Source of the DNA: Actinomycetes bacterium
Lineage (GTDB): Bacteria; Actinomycetota; Coriobacteriia; Coriobacteriales; JAEZXW01
Direction: 5' to 3'
Assembly: GCA_023419515.1 (NCBI GenBank)
Contig: JAEZXW010000050.1
Span: forward strand, 1-17,320
Length of the DNA stretch: 17,320 bases
Below the pieces are notes generated by a model that worked only from the letters and a program-made list of their open reading frames with translations, searched no databases and was not told the origin of the DNA. Of the stretch, positions 1 to 5,933 are shown in pieces; position 1 is the stretch's first letter, and every line of letters begins with the position of its first letter. Made by a program: the position numbers and the translations under genes.

Positions 1-345
1 GTGGTAACTCCGGCAGATCTTGATAATGGTGAGGTAAGAAACACCGTCTATGTTGGCGGCAAAACTCCAGGCGGAGATATTCCTGAGGTGCCAAGTAACG
101 AAAGTGTGGTACCGCGTGCTCCGCTTCCAGATCCAGACCCAGATCCTGTAGTGCCTGTTGATCCGATCAACCCAGCGCCCCTCGTTCCGATTGATCCAGA
201 TCAGCCAGCACAAAAGCCTGAGCGAGTTTTGCCAAAAACAAGCGATGGAGTGTCATACGGTATTTCTGCAATGTTGTTTGTGCTGGGTGTAGGCATCTTA
301 GCGACATTTGGAGTAATGCGCAGACGCACTCATTCCAAGTATTAA
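1..345 (+). CDS. Sortase-anchored surface protein, C-terminal fragment
   Basis: This is the end of a larger cell-wall protein; the frame is open at the first base, so the GTG there is probably an internal codon. Residues 1-36 of the visible part (TPADLDNGEV...NTVYVGG...SNESVV) resemble the end of the beta-rich repeats of the DUF11/DUF7507 type found in long Gram-positive surface proteins. A proline/aspartate-rich spacer follows (residues 38-72), of the sort that spans the wall. The sorting signal is complete: LPKTS at 77-81, a hydrophobic segment at about 84-104, and the basic tail RRR at 107-109. A sortase would cut between T and S and join the protein to peptidoglycan. A strong terminator lies about 55 bases downstream. 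The N-terminal domains and the ligand cannot be seen, so the role (adhesin or other) is unknown. Confidence 0.85.
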   Translation: MVTPADLDNGEVRNTVYVGGKTPGGDIPEVPSNESVVPRAPLPDPDPDPVVPVDPINPAPLVPIDPDQPAQKPERVLPKTSDGVSYGISAMLFVLGVGILATFGVMRRRTHSKY

Positions 346-399
346 GTGTTAATAAGCTTGCTGTTTTTCCGCTGGCGAATGTAGCCAATATCAGAATTC

Positions 400-440
400 A
401 ACCCCCCTGAGATGAATAAGATCTCAGGGGGGTTTTGTTT
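400..440 (+). terminator. Rho-independent terminator after the first surface protein
   Basis: A perfect 14-bp stem, AACCCCCCTGAGAT (400-413) with ATCTCAGGGGGGTT (421-434), has a 7-base loop and continues into a T-rich run (TTTTGTTTT). It ends transcription of the upstream sortase-anchored gene and insulates the next one, which therefore needs its own promoter. Confidence 0.93.
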
Positions 441-679
441 TGTGCTCTAATACGAGATAAATAAGAAATAATTTAAGATATAGTTAATAATATACACTTA
501 TATTTAAGCCTATATAACGCAGTTTAAGTGCAGTTCTTTAATATCTTTTATTTTTGGTTCGGGGTGGGGATGAGCTCTGTGTTAATCTGTATGATCCCAG
601 TGTACGACTCGGATTTCTACACGGTGGATTTAAGAAGAGTAAGAAAGCATTGGCTTACCGAAAAAAGGAGTTAATCCAC
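441..679 (+). promoter_or_regulatory. Promoter region and possible structured leader of the repeat surface protein
   Basis: Bases 441-550 are very AT-rich, as expected for a promoter region. A possible -10 is TAATAT at 539-544, without a convincing -35. From about 551 to 679 the sequence becomes G-rich and can be drawn as a folded leader: TTCGG (558-562) pairs with CCGAA (658-662) and encloses GGGAT/ATCCC (about 567-571 with 594-598) and GTGTA/TACAC (600-604 with 618-622). The closing pair ends just before the ribosome binding site at 661-670, so folding could affect translation. I do not recognise a known riboswitch class. The stems are short and were found by eye, so a long ordinary 5' UTR is the simpler alternative. 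Confidence 0.3.
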
Positions 680-3184
680 ATGCTGACAAACAGAAAGAAA
701 GTAGTTTTACTTGCTGCTGGCTTGGGTCTTGTGTTTCCACTCGTGGCAGCACAAGGTACTCATGCGTTTGCAGAGGGTACAGACCCTGTTGTGGTAGCTC
801 AGCCAGCTGACGTGCGTGATCCTGGTGTTCAGGAGCAGCTTGATCGTGCTGATGCGCTGATGAAACGCGCAGAGGCAGAGTTAAAAAATGATGCAGATCC
901 TTCAATTTTCAATCAGTATCAAGCGACGCACGATCGCCTGATTCAAGGTATAAAGGATAACCGCGACACCAATGCAGAGCAGGCAAAAAGGAGCGTTGAT
1001 TCACTCGAGAATACATTTTTACCTCGCATGAAGAAGAATGCTCTTGCAGCTGCTAAAAAAATTGCATCAGATCAACTTGAGGTGTTAAAGCAACAGGCTT
1101 CGCCTGAAGTTATCGATCAGCTTGATGCAGTGCTTGCCGAGGTGAACAACCAGATCGAAGCAAAAGGCACCTATACTGAGCAGCGAACTGCTGCCCAAGA
1201 GCAACTTAGAACTCTTTCAAATGCATGGGTTGAGCAAGAAAAAGAGGCTGCTAAGCGTTTGATTGAGGATGCCTATCAGGCAAAAATTGCCGGTAACAAT
1301 CCTCAAGAGACTCACTACTCAGAGCAAGAACTGCAAGAGCTTGAGCGCATTAAGAATGAGGCAATCGCTGAGATTGACCAGATCGAAGCAACTCAAAGCC
1401 TGTTGAACAACACCGGCGATGCCTTTGATAATGAAAAGATTCAAGCGCTAAAAACTCAGATTACGCAGTTGCGCGAAAAGACTCAAGATCTTGATAGAGT
1501 CCAAAAGACTGAGCCTGCAATGCCAGATGAGAGCGCAGCTATCGCCGCTGAAAAGCAGCGTGCTGCTGAACTTTTGCAACGCGCAGAGGCTGAATTGAAG
1601 GCTGATGGTGATGAGACTCATTACGAGCAGTACAAAGCAGCTCATGATGAAAAAGTTGCAGCGCTCGATAAGCCAGGTTTGACTGCTGCTGAGGCTAAGC
1701 AGATCGTTGATGCGCTTGAGAATGAAACACTGCCAGCAGCTAAGAATACTGCTTTGGATGCAGCTAAGAAGCTTGTAAACGATGAGATCGATAAGCTCAA
1801 AGGTTTAGCAAGCGAGGAAGCCGCTGAGCGCCTTGAAGTTTTGCGTCCTCAGGCAATTCAGCACATAGAAAATGAACAAACCTACGCAAAGCAGCGTGAA
1901 CATGCAAAGCGTCAGGTACCGTTGTTTGCGAACGAGTTTGCAGGCTATGAGAAAGAAGCAGTTGAGGCTGCAATCAGCGATGCACACGCAAAGTTGCTTG
2001 AGAACAACGATCCGAATGCCGCTCATTATTCAGAGAAGGAGCTGGCAAAACTTAACGAGATCAAGGATCAGGCTCTCAAGGCTCTTGCCGCAATTGATGA
2101 AAATCAAAATCTCTTAAACGATACCGGCGATGCTGTTGATGATACCAAGCTCACTCAGCTTCTTGATTCAATTAAGGCAGTTCGTGACAAGATTAACGAT
2201 ATGAATGCTGTGCCAAAGACTGCTCAGCCAGATACAGGCACAGAAGATCCTGATCCTGCACAGCCTGCCGATACTGTTGAGGCTCAAAAAGAGCGTGCAG
2301 CAGCCCTCCTTGCTCGTGCTGAGGCAGAACTAAAAGCTGATGAGGACTCCTCTTATTTTGAAGAGTTCAAAAATGCTTATGATACTGCTATGAAGGGTAT
2401 TAATGAGAATCCTAATGTGACAGCAGAAAACGCCAAGAAGCTCGTTGATGCACTTGAGGCAAAGTTTAATAAAACTAAAGAAAGTGCCTTGCAGTCAGCT
2501 CGAGAGCTTCCGCTTGCGGCAGTTGATGCGCTTAAAGATCAGTCCTTGAGCCCGGATGAAACCGCAGAGGCTTTTGAGAATCTGAAAAATGAGATCAAAG
2601 CAGCAACTGAGGATAAAGCAACCTATGCCGAGCAACTTGCAGCAGCAAAAGAGCAAATCATCAAGCTTCCAAACAAGTGGCTGAGCCTTGAAAAGCAAGC
2701 AGCAGCTGATCGCATCAATGACGCATATCAAAAGCTGCGTGATGCAGAAGATCTGACACAAGATCATTACACCGACGAAGAGCGCGCTCAGCTTGATAGC
2801 ATCAAGGATGCTGCTCTTGCTGCCCTCAATAATCTTGATACCGATCAGCCTTTGGTATCAGCAGACGGCGAAACCGTTGATGATGATGCAGTGGCTGAGA
2901 TTCTTAAGGGGATTCAAGAGCAACTTAACAAGATTGATGAGATGGCTGCAGTAACTAAGTCTGCACCAGGTATCTTGCTGCCATCAGAGACTGTTTCATC
3001 AGAGACTGGTAATACAAGTGCTCCAGGTGCTTCTGAGAACCCGGAGAAAAAGCCTGCTCAAACCAAGAAGAAGGCTCTTCCTCGCACAGCAGATGCAGGG
3101 GTTCAGGCTGGAGTCTTGGGTCTACTTTCAGGTGGTCTTGCATTGATTGCAGCAGCAGCTGGTTTGAGGAGAAAAGATCAGTAG
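680..3184 (+). CDS. LPxT-anchored surface protein with three tandem helical repeats
   Basis: A complete 834-residue cell-wall protein. The start is ATG 680, because AAAAAAGGAG (661-670) lies 9 bases upstream and a signal peptide follows at once: basic MLTNRKK, a hydrophobic core to about residue 24, and likely cleavage after the AFA at 29-31. Three glutamate/lysine/alanine-rich repeats of about 240 residues follow, at roughly 50-276, 287-512 and 533-759. Each carries the landmarks RAEAELK (63, 301, 546), an HYS/HYT-E motif (212, 449, 696) and a late acidic DGDxxD-like turn, and they are predicted to be helical bundles or coiled coils. Short acidic/proline linkers separate them. The C-terminus has a polar spacer, the sorting signal LPRTA (800-804), a hydrophobic stretch and the tail RRKDQ. 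It is probably an extended stalk or adhesin; no ligand can be named. The frame also extends upstream to GTG 554, but that segment has no ribosome binding site and would bury the signal peptide. Confidence 0.93.
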   Translation: MLTNRKKVVLLAAGLGLVFPLVAAQGTHAFAEGTDPVVVAQPADVRDPGVQEQLDRADALMKRAEAELKNDADPSIFNQYQATHDRLIQGIKDNRDTNAEQAKRSVDSLENTFLPRMKKNALAAAKKIASDQLEVLKQQASPEVIDQLDAVLAEVNNQIEAKGTYTEQRTAAQEQLRTLSNAWVEQEKEAAKRLIEDAYQAKIAGNNPQETHYSEQELQELERIKNEAIAEIDQIEATQSLLNNTGDAFDNEKIQALKTQITQLREKTQDLDRVQKTEPAMPDESAAIAAEKQRAAELLQRAEAELKADGDETHYEQYKAAHDEKVAALDKPGLTAAEAKQIVDALENETLPAAKNTALDAAKKLVNDEIDKLKGLASEEAAERLEVLRPQAIQHIENEQTYAKQREHAKRQVPLFANEFAGYEKEAVEAAISDAHAKLLENNDPNAAHYSEKELAKLNEIKDQALKALAAIDENQNLLNDTGDAVDDTKLTQLLDSIKAVRDKINDMNAVPKTAQPDTGTEDPDPAQPADTVEAQKERAAALLARAEAELKADEDSSYFEEFKNAYDTAMKGINENPNVTAENAKKLVDALEAKFNKTKESALQSARELPLAAVDALKDQSLSPDETAEAFENLKNEIKAATEDKATYAEQLAAAKEQIIKLPNKWLSLEKQAAADRINDAYQKLRDAEDLTQDHYTDEERAQLDSIKDAALAALNNLDTDQPLVSADGETVDDDAVAEILKGIQEQLNKIDEMAAVTKSAPGILLPSETVSSETGNTSAPGASENPEKKPAQTKKKALPRTADAGVQAGVLGLLSGGLALIAAAAGLRRKDQ

Positions 3185-3239
3185 TAGTTTTAATAACACT
3201 ATCTGAGATTACGTCAGAGCCATATCACATAAGACATGC

Positions 3240-3279
3240 AAAACCCGCTCCGAGAAATTTTCGGAGCGGGTTTTCTCTT
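3240..3279 (+). terminator. Rho-independent terminator between convergent genes
   Basis: AAACCCGCTCCGA (3241-3253) pairs perfectly with TCGGAGCGGGTTT (3261-3273) around a 7-base loop, followed by TTTTCTCTT. It lies 57 bases after the repeat surface gene. Read on the other strand the stem is followed by TTTTGCATG, so it may also stop transcription from the kinase gene that ends at 3390. Confidence 0.92.
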
Positions 3280-3389
3280 GGTTTTAATAGTTAAGAGATC
3301 TGGCTTTATTGAAGCCTTGTCGATCTATCGTTATTGCGGTGTGGAACACTAACGAGAAATTGCTATGCGCAAAGATGCTTGGTAAGCTC

Positions 3390-4256
3390 TTAGAGCAAAC
3401 TGGTGAGTTTTGCCATTGTAAGCTCAAACTGCACGCCGCGCATTTCAAACTGAGGCTGATCCTTGGTTGCAAGCATCGACTCATAAACCATTGTGCCAGC
3501 AAATTCAACAGCTGTTAGTAGATCCTTGCCTGCCATAACAGCTGCAAGGAGTGAGCTTGCATAGAGATCACCCGTGCCATGTAACTGATATGGAAGCTTT
3601 TTGTTGCAACAGATGGCTCGATCGAGATTTTGACCTCCAATATAGTTATAGATCTTGCCGTCTTCACGCTCGATACCTTTAAGCACGACGCTTTGAGCTC
3701 CTGTTTCGAGCAGCTTTTCAATCATATGATCGATGTAGCTTTCAGAAGGGCTTTGTCCCTCGTAGTCAATGCCGGTAATAATTGATGCCTCAGTAAGGTT
3801 TGGCGTCAGAATGTGAGCATCTTGGGCTAGTGAGCTCATCGCATCACATAGTTCAGGTGTATAAGTTGGATATACTTTGCCATGATCTGCCATAACTGGA
3901 TCAACAAATCGCAGCGCCTGTGGATAGGTCTGGTAGAGTCGTTTAATGCTATTAACCTGCTCAGGGGCTCCTAAAAATCCTGAATAGATCGCATCAATAT
4001 CAATATCGACAGCTTGCCATGCATCAAGATACTCTTCCAGAAATGATGTGGTGTCGTGCATGGCAAAGGTGGGAAAGAGTGTATGGCTACTAAAGAGTGA
4101 GGTGGGAACAGGGCAAACATCGCAACCAGCAGCAGAAAGGACGGGTATCGCAACAGTGAGTGAGCATTTACCGTAACCGCACATATCGTGGACTGCGGCA
4201 ATGCGCGGAATATAAGAAGTGTTTCGCTGGTAAAAAATCTGTTCTGATGCCTGCAT
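3390..4256 (-). CDS. Pyridoxamine/pyridoxal kinase (PdxY/PdxK family)
   Basis: A 288-residue ribokinase-fold enzyme that phosphorylates pyridoxal, pyridoxamine or pyridoxine with ATP, in cytosolic vitamin B6 salvage. The N-terminal block RIAAVHDMCGYGKCSLT (18-34) followed by PVLSAAGCDVCPVPT is typical of the pyridoxamine kinase branch found in Firmicutes and Coriobacteria. Other family motifs are DPVMAD (119-124), TPNLTEA (151-157) and GTGD (227-230), in which D230 is the expected catalytic base of the anion hole. The length is normal for the family. The start ATG has AAGGAG (complement of 4263-4268) 6 bases upstream. No other B6 gene is nearby, so the gene is probably transcribed alone. A possible promoter and dyad lie directly upstream, with a terminator-like hairpin further up. 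Exact substrate preference cannot be read from sequence. Confidence 0.92.
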   Translation of the reverse strand: MQASEQIFYQRNTSYIPRIAAVHDMCGYGKCSLTVAIPVLSAAGCDVCPVPTSLFSSHTLFPTFAMHDTTSFLEEYLDAWQAVDIDIDAIYSGFLGAPEQVNSIKRLYQTYPQALRFVDPVMADHGKVYPTYTPELCDAMSSLAQDAHILTPNLTEASIITGIDYEGQSPSESYIDHMIEKLLETGAQSVVLKGIEREDGKIYNYIGGQNLDRAICCNKKLPYQLHGTGDLYASSLLAAVMAGKDLLTAVEFAGTMVYESMLATKDQPQFEMRGVQFELTMAKLTSLL

Positions 4257-4283
4257 AGCTGTCTCCTTATCCTGAGAAAGAGC

Positions 4284-4313
4284 ATCTTAGTACCATGACA
4301 CCTATGGTCACAA
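4284..4313 (-). promoter_or_regulatory. Possible kinase promoter with a dyad in its spacer
   Basis: On the minus strand, TTGTGA (4313-4308) and TAAGAT (4289-4284) are 18 bases apart and would start the transcript about 20 bases before the kinase ATG. The spacer holds an inverted repeat ACCAT-N7-ATGGT (4292-4308), placed where a repressor could act. Both hexamers match consensus at only four of six positions. Confidence 0.28.
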
Positions 4314-4395
4314 TGGCAGTTATCTAGAAATTTCAGAATAGAAGTTGAGCTCATTAAGGCTATGCAAAGATACAAAATTGATTCACTTGTGTAAT

Positions 4396-4463
4396 AAAAA
4401 AACATCGTATAAGACGTCTCAAGTGTTTGCCCAGTGCTTGAATATGCATCTTATACGATGTTT
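4396..4463 (-). terminator. Long hairpin followed by a T run (minus strand)
   Basis: AAACATCGTATAAGA (4400-4414) is perfectly repeated in inverted form at 4449-4463, giving a 15-bp stem. The 34-base loop contains a smaller stem (TCAAG/CTTGA). On the minus strand the stem runs into seven T (complement of 4396-4402), as in an intrinsic terminator. It lies far from either annotated gene end, which is why a separate short transcript is suspected. Confidence 0.6.
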
Positions 4464-4556
4464 ATGCGCTGCAATTTGGGGAGAGGGGAGGGGAAATCCA
4501 AATCGCAAATGTTATGCCGATTAGTTCAAGGGGTGACAAGATCGGCTTTAAGGTAA
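4396..4556 (-). ncRNA. Candidate small RNA or kinase leader with a C-rich loop
   Basis: Read on the minus strand, a transcript starting near 4556 would be about 160 bases long and fold into three hairpins. The first pairs GCCGAT with ATCGGC (plus positions 4541-4546 and 4516-4521). The second pairs TGCGATTTGG with CCAAATTGCA (4507-4498 and 4479-4470, one G-U pair), with an 18-base loop rich in C that contains CCTCC, the core of the 16S anti-Shine-Dalgarno sequence. The third is a 15-bp terminator stem followed by a run of T. C-rich loops of this type are used by some Gram-positive regulatory RNAs to block ribosome binding sites. Alternatively this is an attenuator leader of the kinase gene, whose start is about 140 bases downstream. 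Both readings are inference. Confidence 0.35.
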
Positions 4557-4562
4557 CTTTAG

Positions 4563-4591
4563 ATTATTTTTTGAGATAACACTTGCTTCAA
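4563..4591 (-). promoter_or_regulatory. Possible promoter of the candidate small RNA
   Basis: On the minus strand, TTGAAG (4591-4586) and AATAAT (4568-4563) are exactly 17 bases apart, with four and five of six bases matching the housekeeping consensus. Transcription would begin near 4556, just before the first hairpin of the candidate RNA. Confidence 0.35.
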
Positions 4592-4740
4592 ATACAGGTT
4601 TATAACGGTGTGATAAGCGTTTTGGAGTAAAAAGTAATAGTTTCTACCTGCTATTTTCTAAAAGTATAAGCTGTATATAACACCGTCATAGAAATAACAG
4701 TGCTTAAACTTGTACCACCTGCGCACAGATACTCTTCATA

Positions 4741-4773
4741 AAAATGCGCCTTAAGGACAATCCTTAAGGCGCA
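4741..4773 (-). terminator. Rho-independent terminator of the GlsB-like gene
   Basis: TGCGCCTTAAGGA (4745-4757) and TCCTTAAGGCGCA (4761-4773) form a perfect 13-bp stem with a 3-base loop. On the minus strand the stem is followed by TTTTATG. It lies about 100 bases past the stop of the small membrane protein gene. Confidence 0.85.
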
Positions 4774-4876
4774 CATATTGCTCTCTTAATGCGATGCGCA
4801 AAGTAAATGCAAATTGATCTTCATTGCAGTGTTTTGTTTTGCACACTTGAGATGATTGCGCATCTGATGAGTGTTT

Positions 4877-5134
4877 TTATGAAGCGCGACGCTTTGTGAT
4901 GAATTGAATGATCGCGATCAAAATGCAAGCACCGAGAACACCAACAAGAATCGACCAAATCAAACCGCCATCCTTAGAAAATCCTAGGAATTCAACGATG
5001 GCACCGCCGATTGAACCACCGATGATACCAACGATGATGTTAGCGATTGCTCCCATATTTTCATTTGTCTTCATGATGATGCTTGCAATCCAGCCAGCTA
5101 AAGCACCAATAATTACTGCACCAATAACACCCAT
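4877..5134 (-). CDS. GlsB/YeaQ/YmgE family small membrane protein
   Basis: An 85-residue, very hydrophobic protein with three predicted membrane segments (about 3-21, 27-48 and 56-79) and a basic end, KRRAS. The glycine-rich pattern GALAGWIASIIMK, NIIVGIIGGSIGGAI and a final LVGVLGACILIAIIQFI is that of the YeaQ/YmgE/GlsB family, also called transglycosylase-associated proteins. Members are induced by stress or cell-envelope damage in several bacteria, but their biochemical role is not established. The start is supported by AAGGAG (complement of 5141-5146) 6 bases upstream. The gene stands alone, with its own terminator at 4741-4773 and a good candidate promoter at 5204-5233. It is divergent from purE. 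Confidence 0.93.
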   Translation of the reverse strand: MGVIGAVIIGALAGWIASIIMKTNENMGAIANIIVGIIGGSIGGAIVEFLGFSKDGGLIWSILVGVLGACILIAIIQFITKRRAS

Positions 5135-5203
5135 GATTAACTCCTTATTTAATCACTATCAGGACATACACCTTAAAACTACAGTTCAACTGCTAGTTTC
5201 ACT

Positions 5204-5233
5204 TTTATACCCAGTTAATAAAGTATAAATCAA
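5204..5233 (-). promoter_or_regulatory. Probable promoter of the GlsB-like gene with an overlapping dyad
   Basis: On the minus strand, TTGATT (5233-5228) and TATAAA (5209-5204) are 18 bases apart, giving a leader of about 60 bases. A 7-bp inverted repeat, TTTATAC (5204-5210) and GTATAAA (5223-5229), overlaps both promoter elements. Further copies of the half-site follow at 5242-5248 (GTATAAA) and, in part, at 5249 (GTATAG). A regulator binding there could explain stress control, though AT-rich repeats also arise by chance. Confidence 0.42.
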
Positions 5234-5286
5234 TAAAAATCGTATAAAGTATAGTTTTTAGCTTCGTTTTATTCATCATTTGGAAC

Positions 5287-5316
5287 TTGACGTTCGGGAA
5301 CTCTTGTTGCAATAAC
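5287..5316 (+). promoter_or_regulatory. Possible purE promoter
   Basis: TTGACG (5287-5292) is followed after 18 bases by AATAAC (5311-5316). A transcript would start near 5323, about 50 bases before the purE ATG. The -35 is good and the -10 only fair. No purine riboswitch core could be recognised in the leader. Confidence 0.32.
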
Positions 5317-5375
5317 ATCGTCACAGCTGCAAGACTCAGGTATCATGAGCAGTCATTATGTTTATGGAGGTAGTC

Positions 5376-5840
5376 ATGTCAGCTCAAGCACCATTGGTAG
5401 GGATTATTTTAGGTTCACAGTCTGATCAAGAGGTAATGCAGGCCTGCATTGACCAGCTTGAAGCGTTTGGTGTGCCGTATGAGTTTCAGATCGCATCAGC
5501 TCATCGTCGGCCAGCTGTGGTGCATGAGTGGGCTCAGACGGCTGCTGAGCGAGGTATTAAAGTGATCATTGCAGCAGCGGGTAAGGCGGCGCACCTTGGC
5601 GGTGTTGTTGCGGCGTATACTCCGCTCCCAGTGATTTGTGTACCGATGAAGACCTCAGATCTTGGTGGACTTGATTCGCTGCTGTCGATGGTGCAGATGC
5701 CGAGTGGCGTGCCTGTCGCAACGGTAGCGATCAATGGAGCAAAAAATGCAGCGATTCTTGCGACACAGATGCTCGGTACGTCAATGCCTGAATATCGCGA
5801 ACAGATCATGGCGTTCAAAGCACAGATGGCTGAGGGTTAA
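5376..5840 (+). CDS. purE: 5-(carboxyamino)imidazole ribonucleotide mutase PurE
   Basis: A 154-residue class I PurE, which moves the carboxyl group of N5-CAIR to C4 to give CAIR in de novo purine synthesis; the enzyme works as an octamer in the cytosol. Visible motifs are GSQSD (13-17), SAHRRP (41-46, including the expected catalytic His43), the loop AGKAAHLGG (68-76), and GLDSLLSMVQMPSGVPVATV (98-117), which is typical of class I. The ATG at 5376 is chosen because GGAGG (5366-5370) lies 5 bases upstream; an in-frame ATG at 5358 would place that site inside the gene. The loop at 68-76 usually reads AGGAAHLPG, so K70 and G75 are departures. No purK or other pur gene adjoins it here; purB is about 10 kb away on the same strand. 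Confidence 0.96.
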   Translation: MSAQAPLVGIILGSQSDQEVMQACIDQLEAFGVPYEFQIASAHRRPAVVHEWAQTAAERGIKVIIAAAGKAAHLGGVVAAYTPLPVICVPMKTSDLGGLDSLLSMVQMPSGVPVATVAINGAKNAAILATQMLGTSMPEYREQIMAFKAQMAEG

Positions 5841-5933
5841 GCGAGAGTACCGCAGTATTAAGAACTGGTTTAATTAATTATTGCAGCACAGGTTACTGTT
5901 CAATGGCAGTGATGAAATAAGGAAAGGGTTTTC

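Larger units (their letters stand above)
4257..4876. other. 620-base intergenic region with hairpins and no gene
   Basis: No open frame in either strand has both a credible ribosome binding site and a recognisable protein. From right to left the stretch holds the terminator of the small membrane protein gene (4741-4773), an AT-rich stretch without clear structure (about 4592-4740), a possible minus-strand promoter (4563-4591), a small-RNA or attenuator candidate (4396-4556), and the possible kinase promoter (4284-4313). It is the longest non-coding stretch in the window and is described item by item in neighbouring entries. Confidence 0.7.

Noticed and set aside
554..679. Extended N-terminus of the repeat surface protein from GTG 554
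   Set aside because: There is no ribosome binding site before 554, and a good one plus a standard signal peptide begins at 680. The extension would place 42 residues ahead of the signal peptide.
3971..4405. A 144-residue minus-strand frame overlapping the kinase gene
   Set aside because: It lies mostly within the kinase gene in another frame; only the kinase frame has family motifs and a ribosome binding site.
4478..4493. Possible G-quadruplex on the plus strand
   Set aside because: Only three runs of four G are adjacent; a fourth is about 35 bases away. The C-rich minus-strand loop explains the sequence better.
5358..5375. purE start at ATG 5358
   Set aside because: The GGAGG site at 5366-5370 is downstream of it and correctly spaced for ATG 5376; family members start near MSAQ...VGIILGSQSD.
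5841..5933. A terminator between purE and the radical SAM gene
   Set aside because: Only very short pairings were found and no T run follows any of them, so read-through is assumed.
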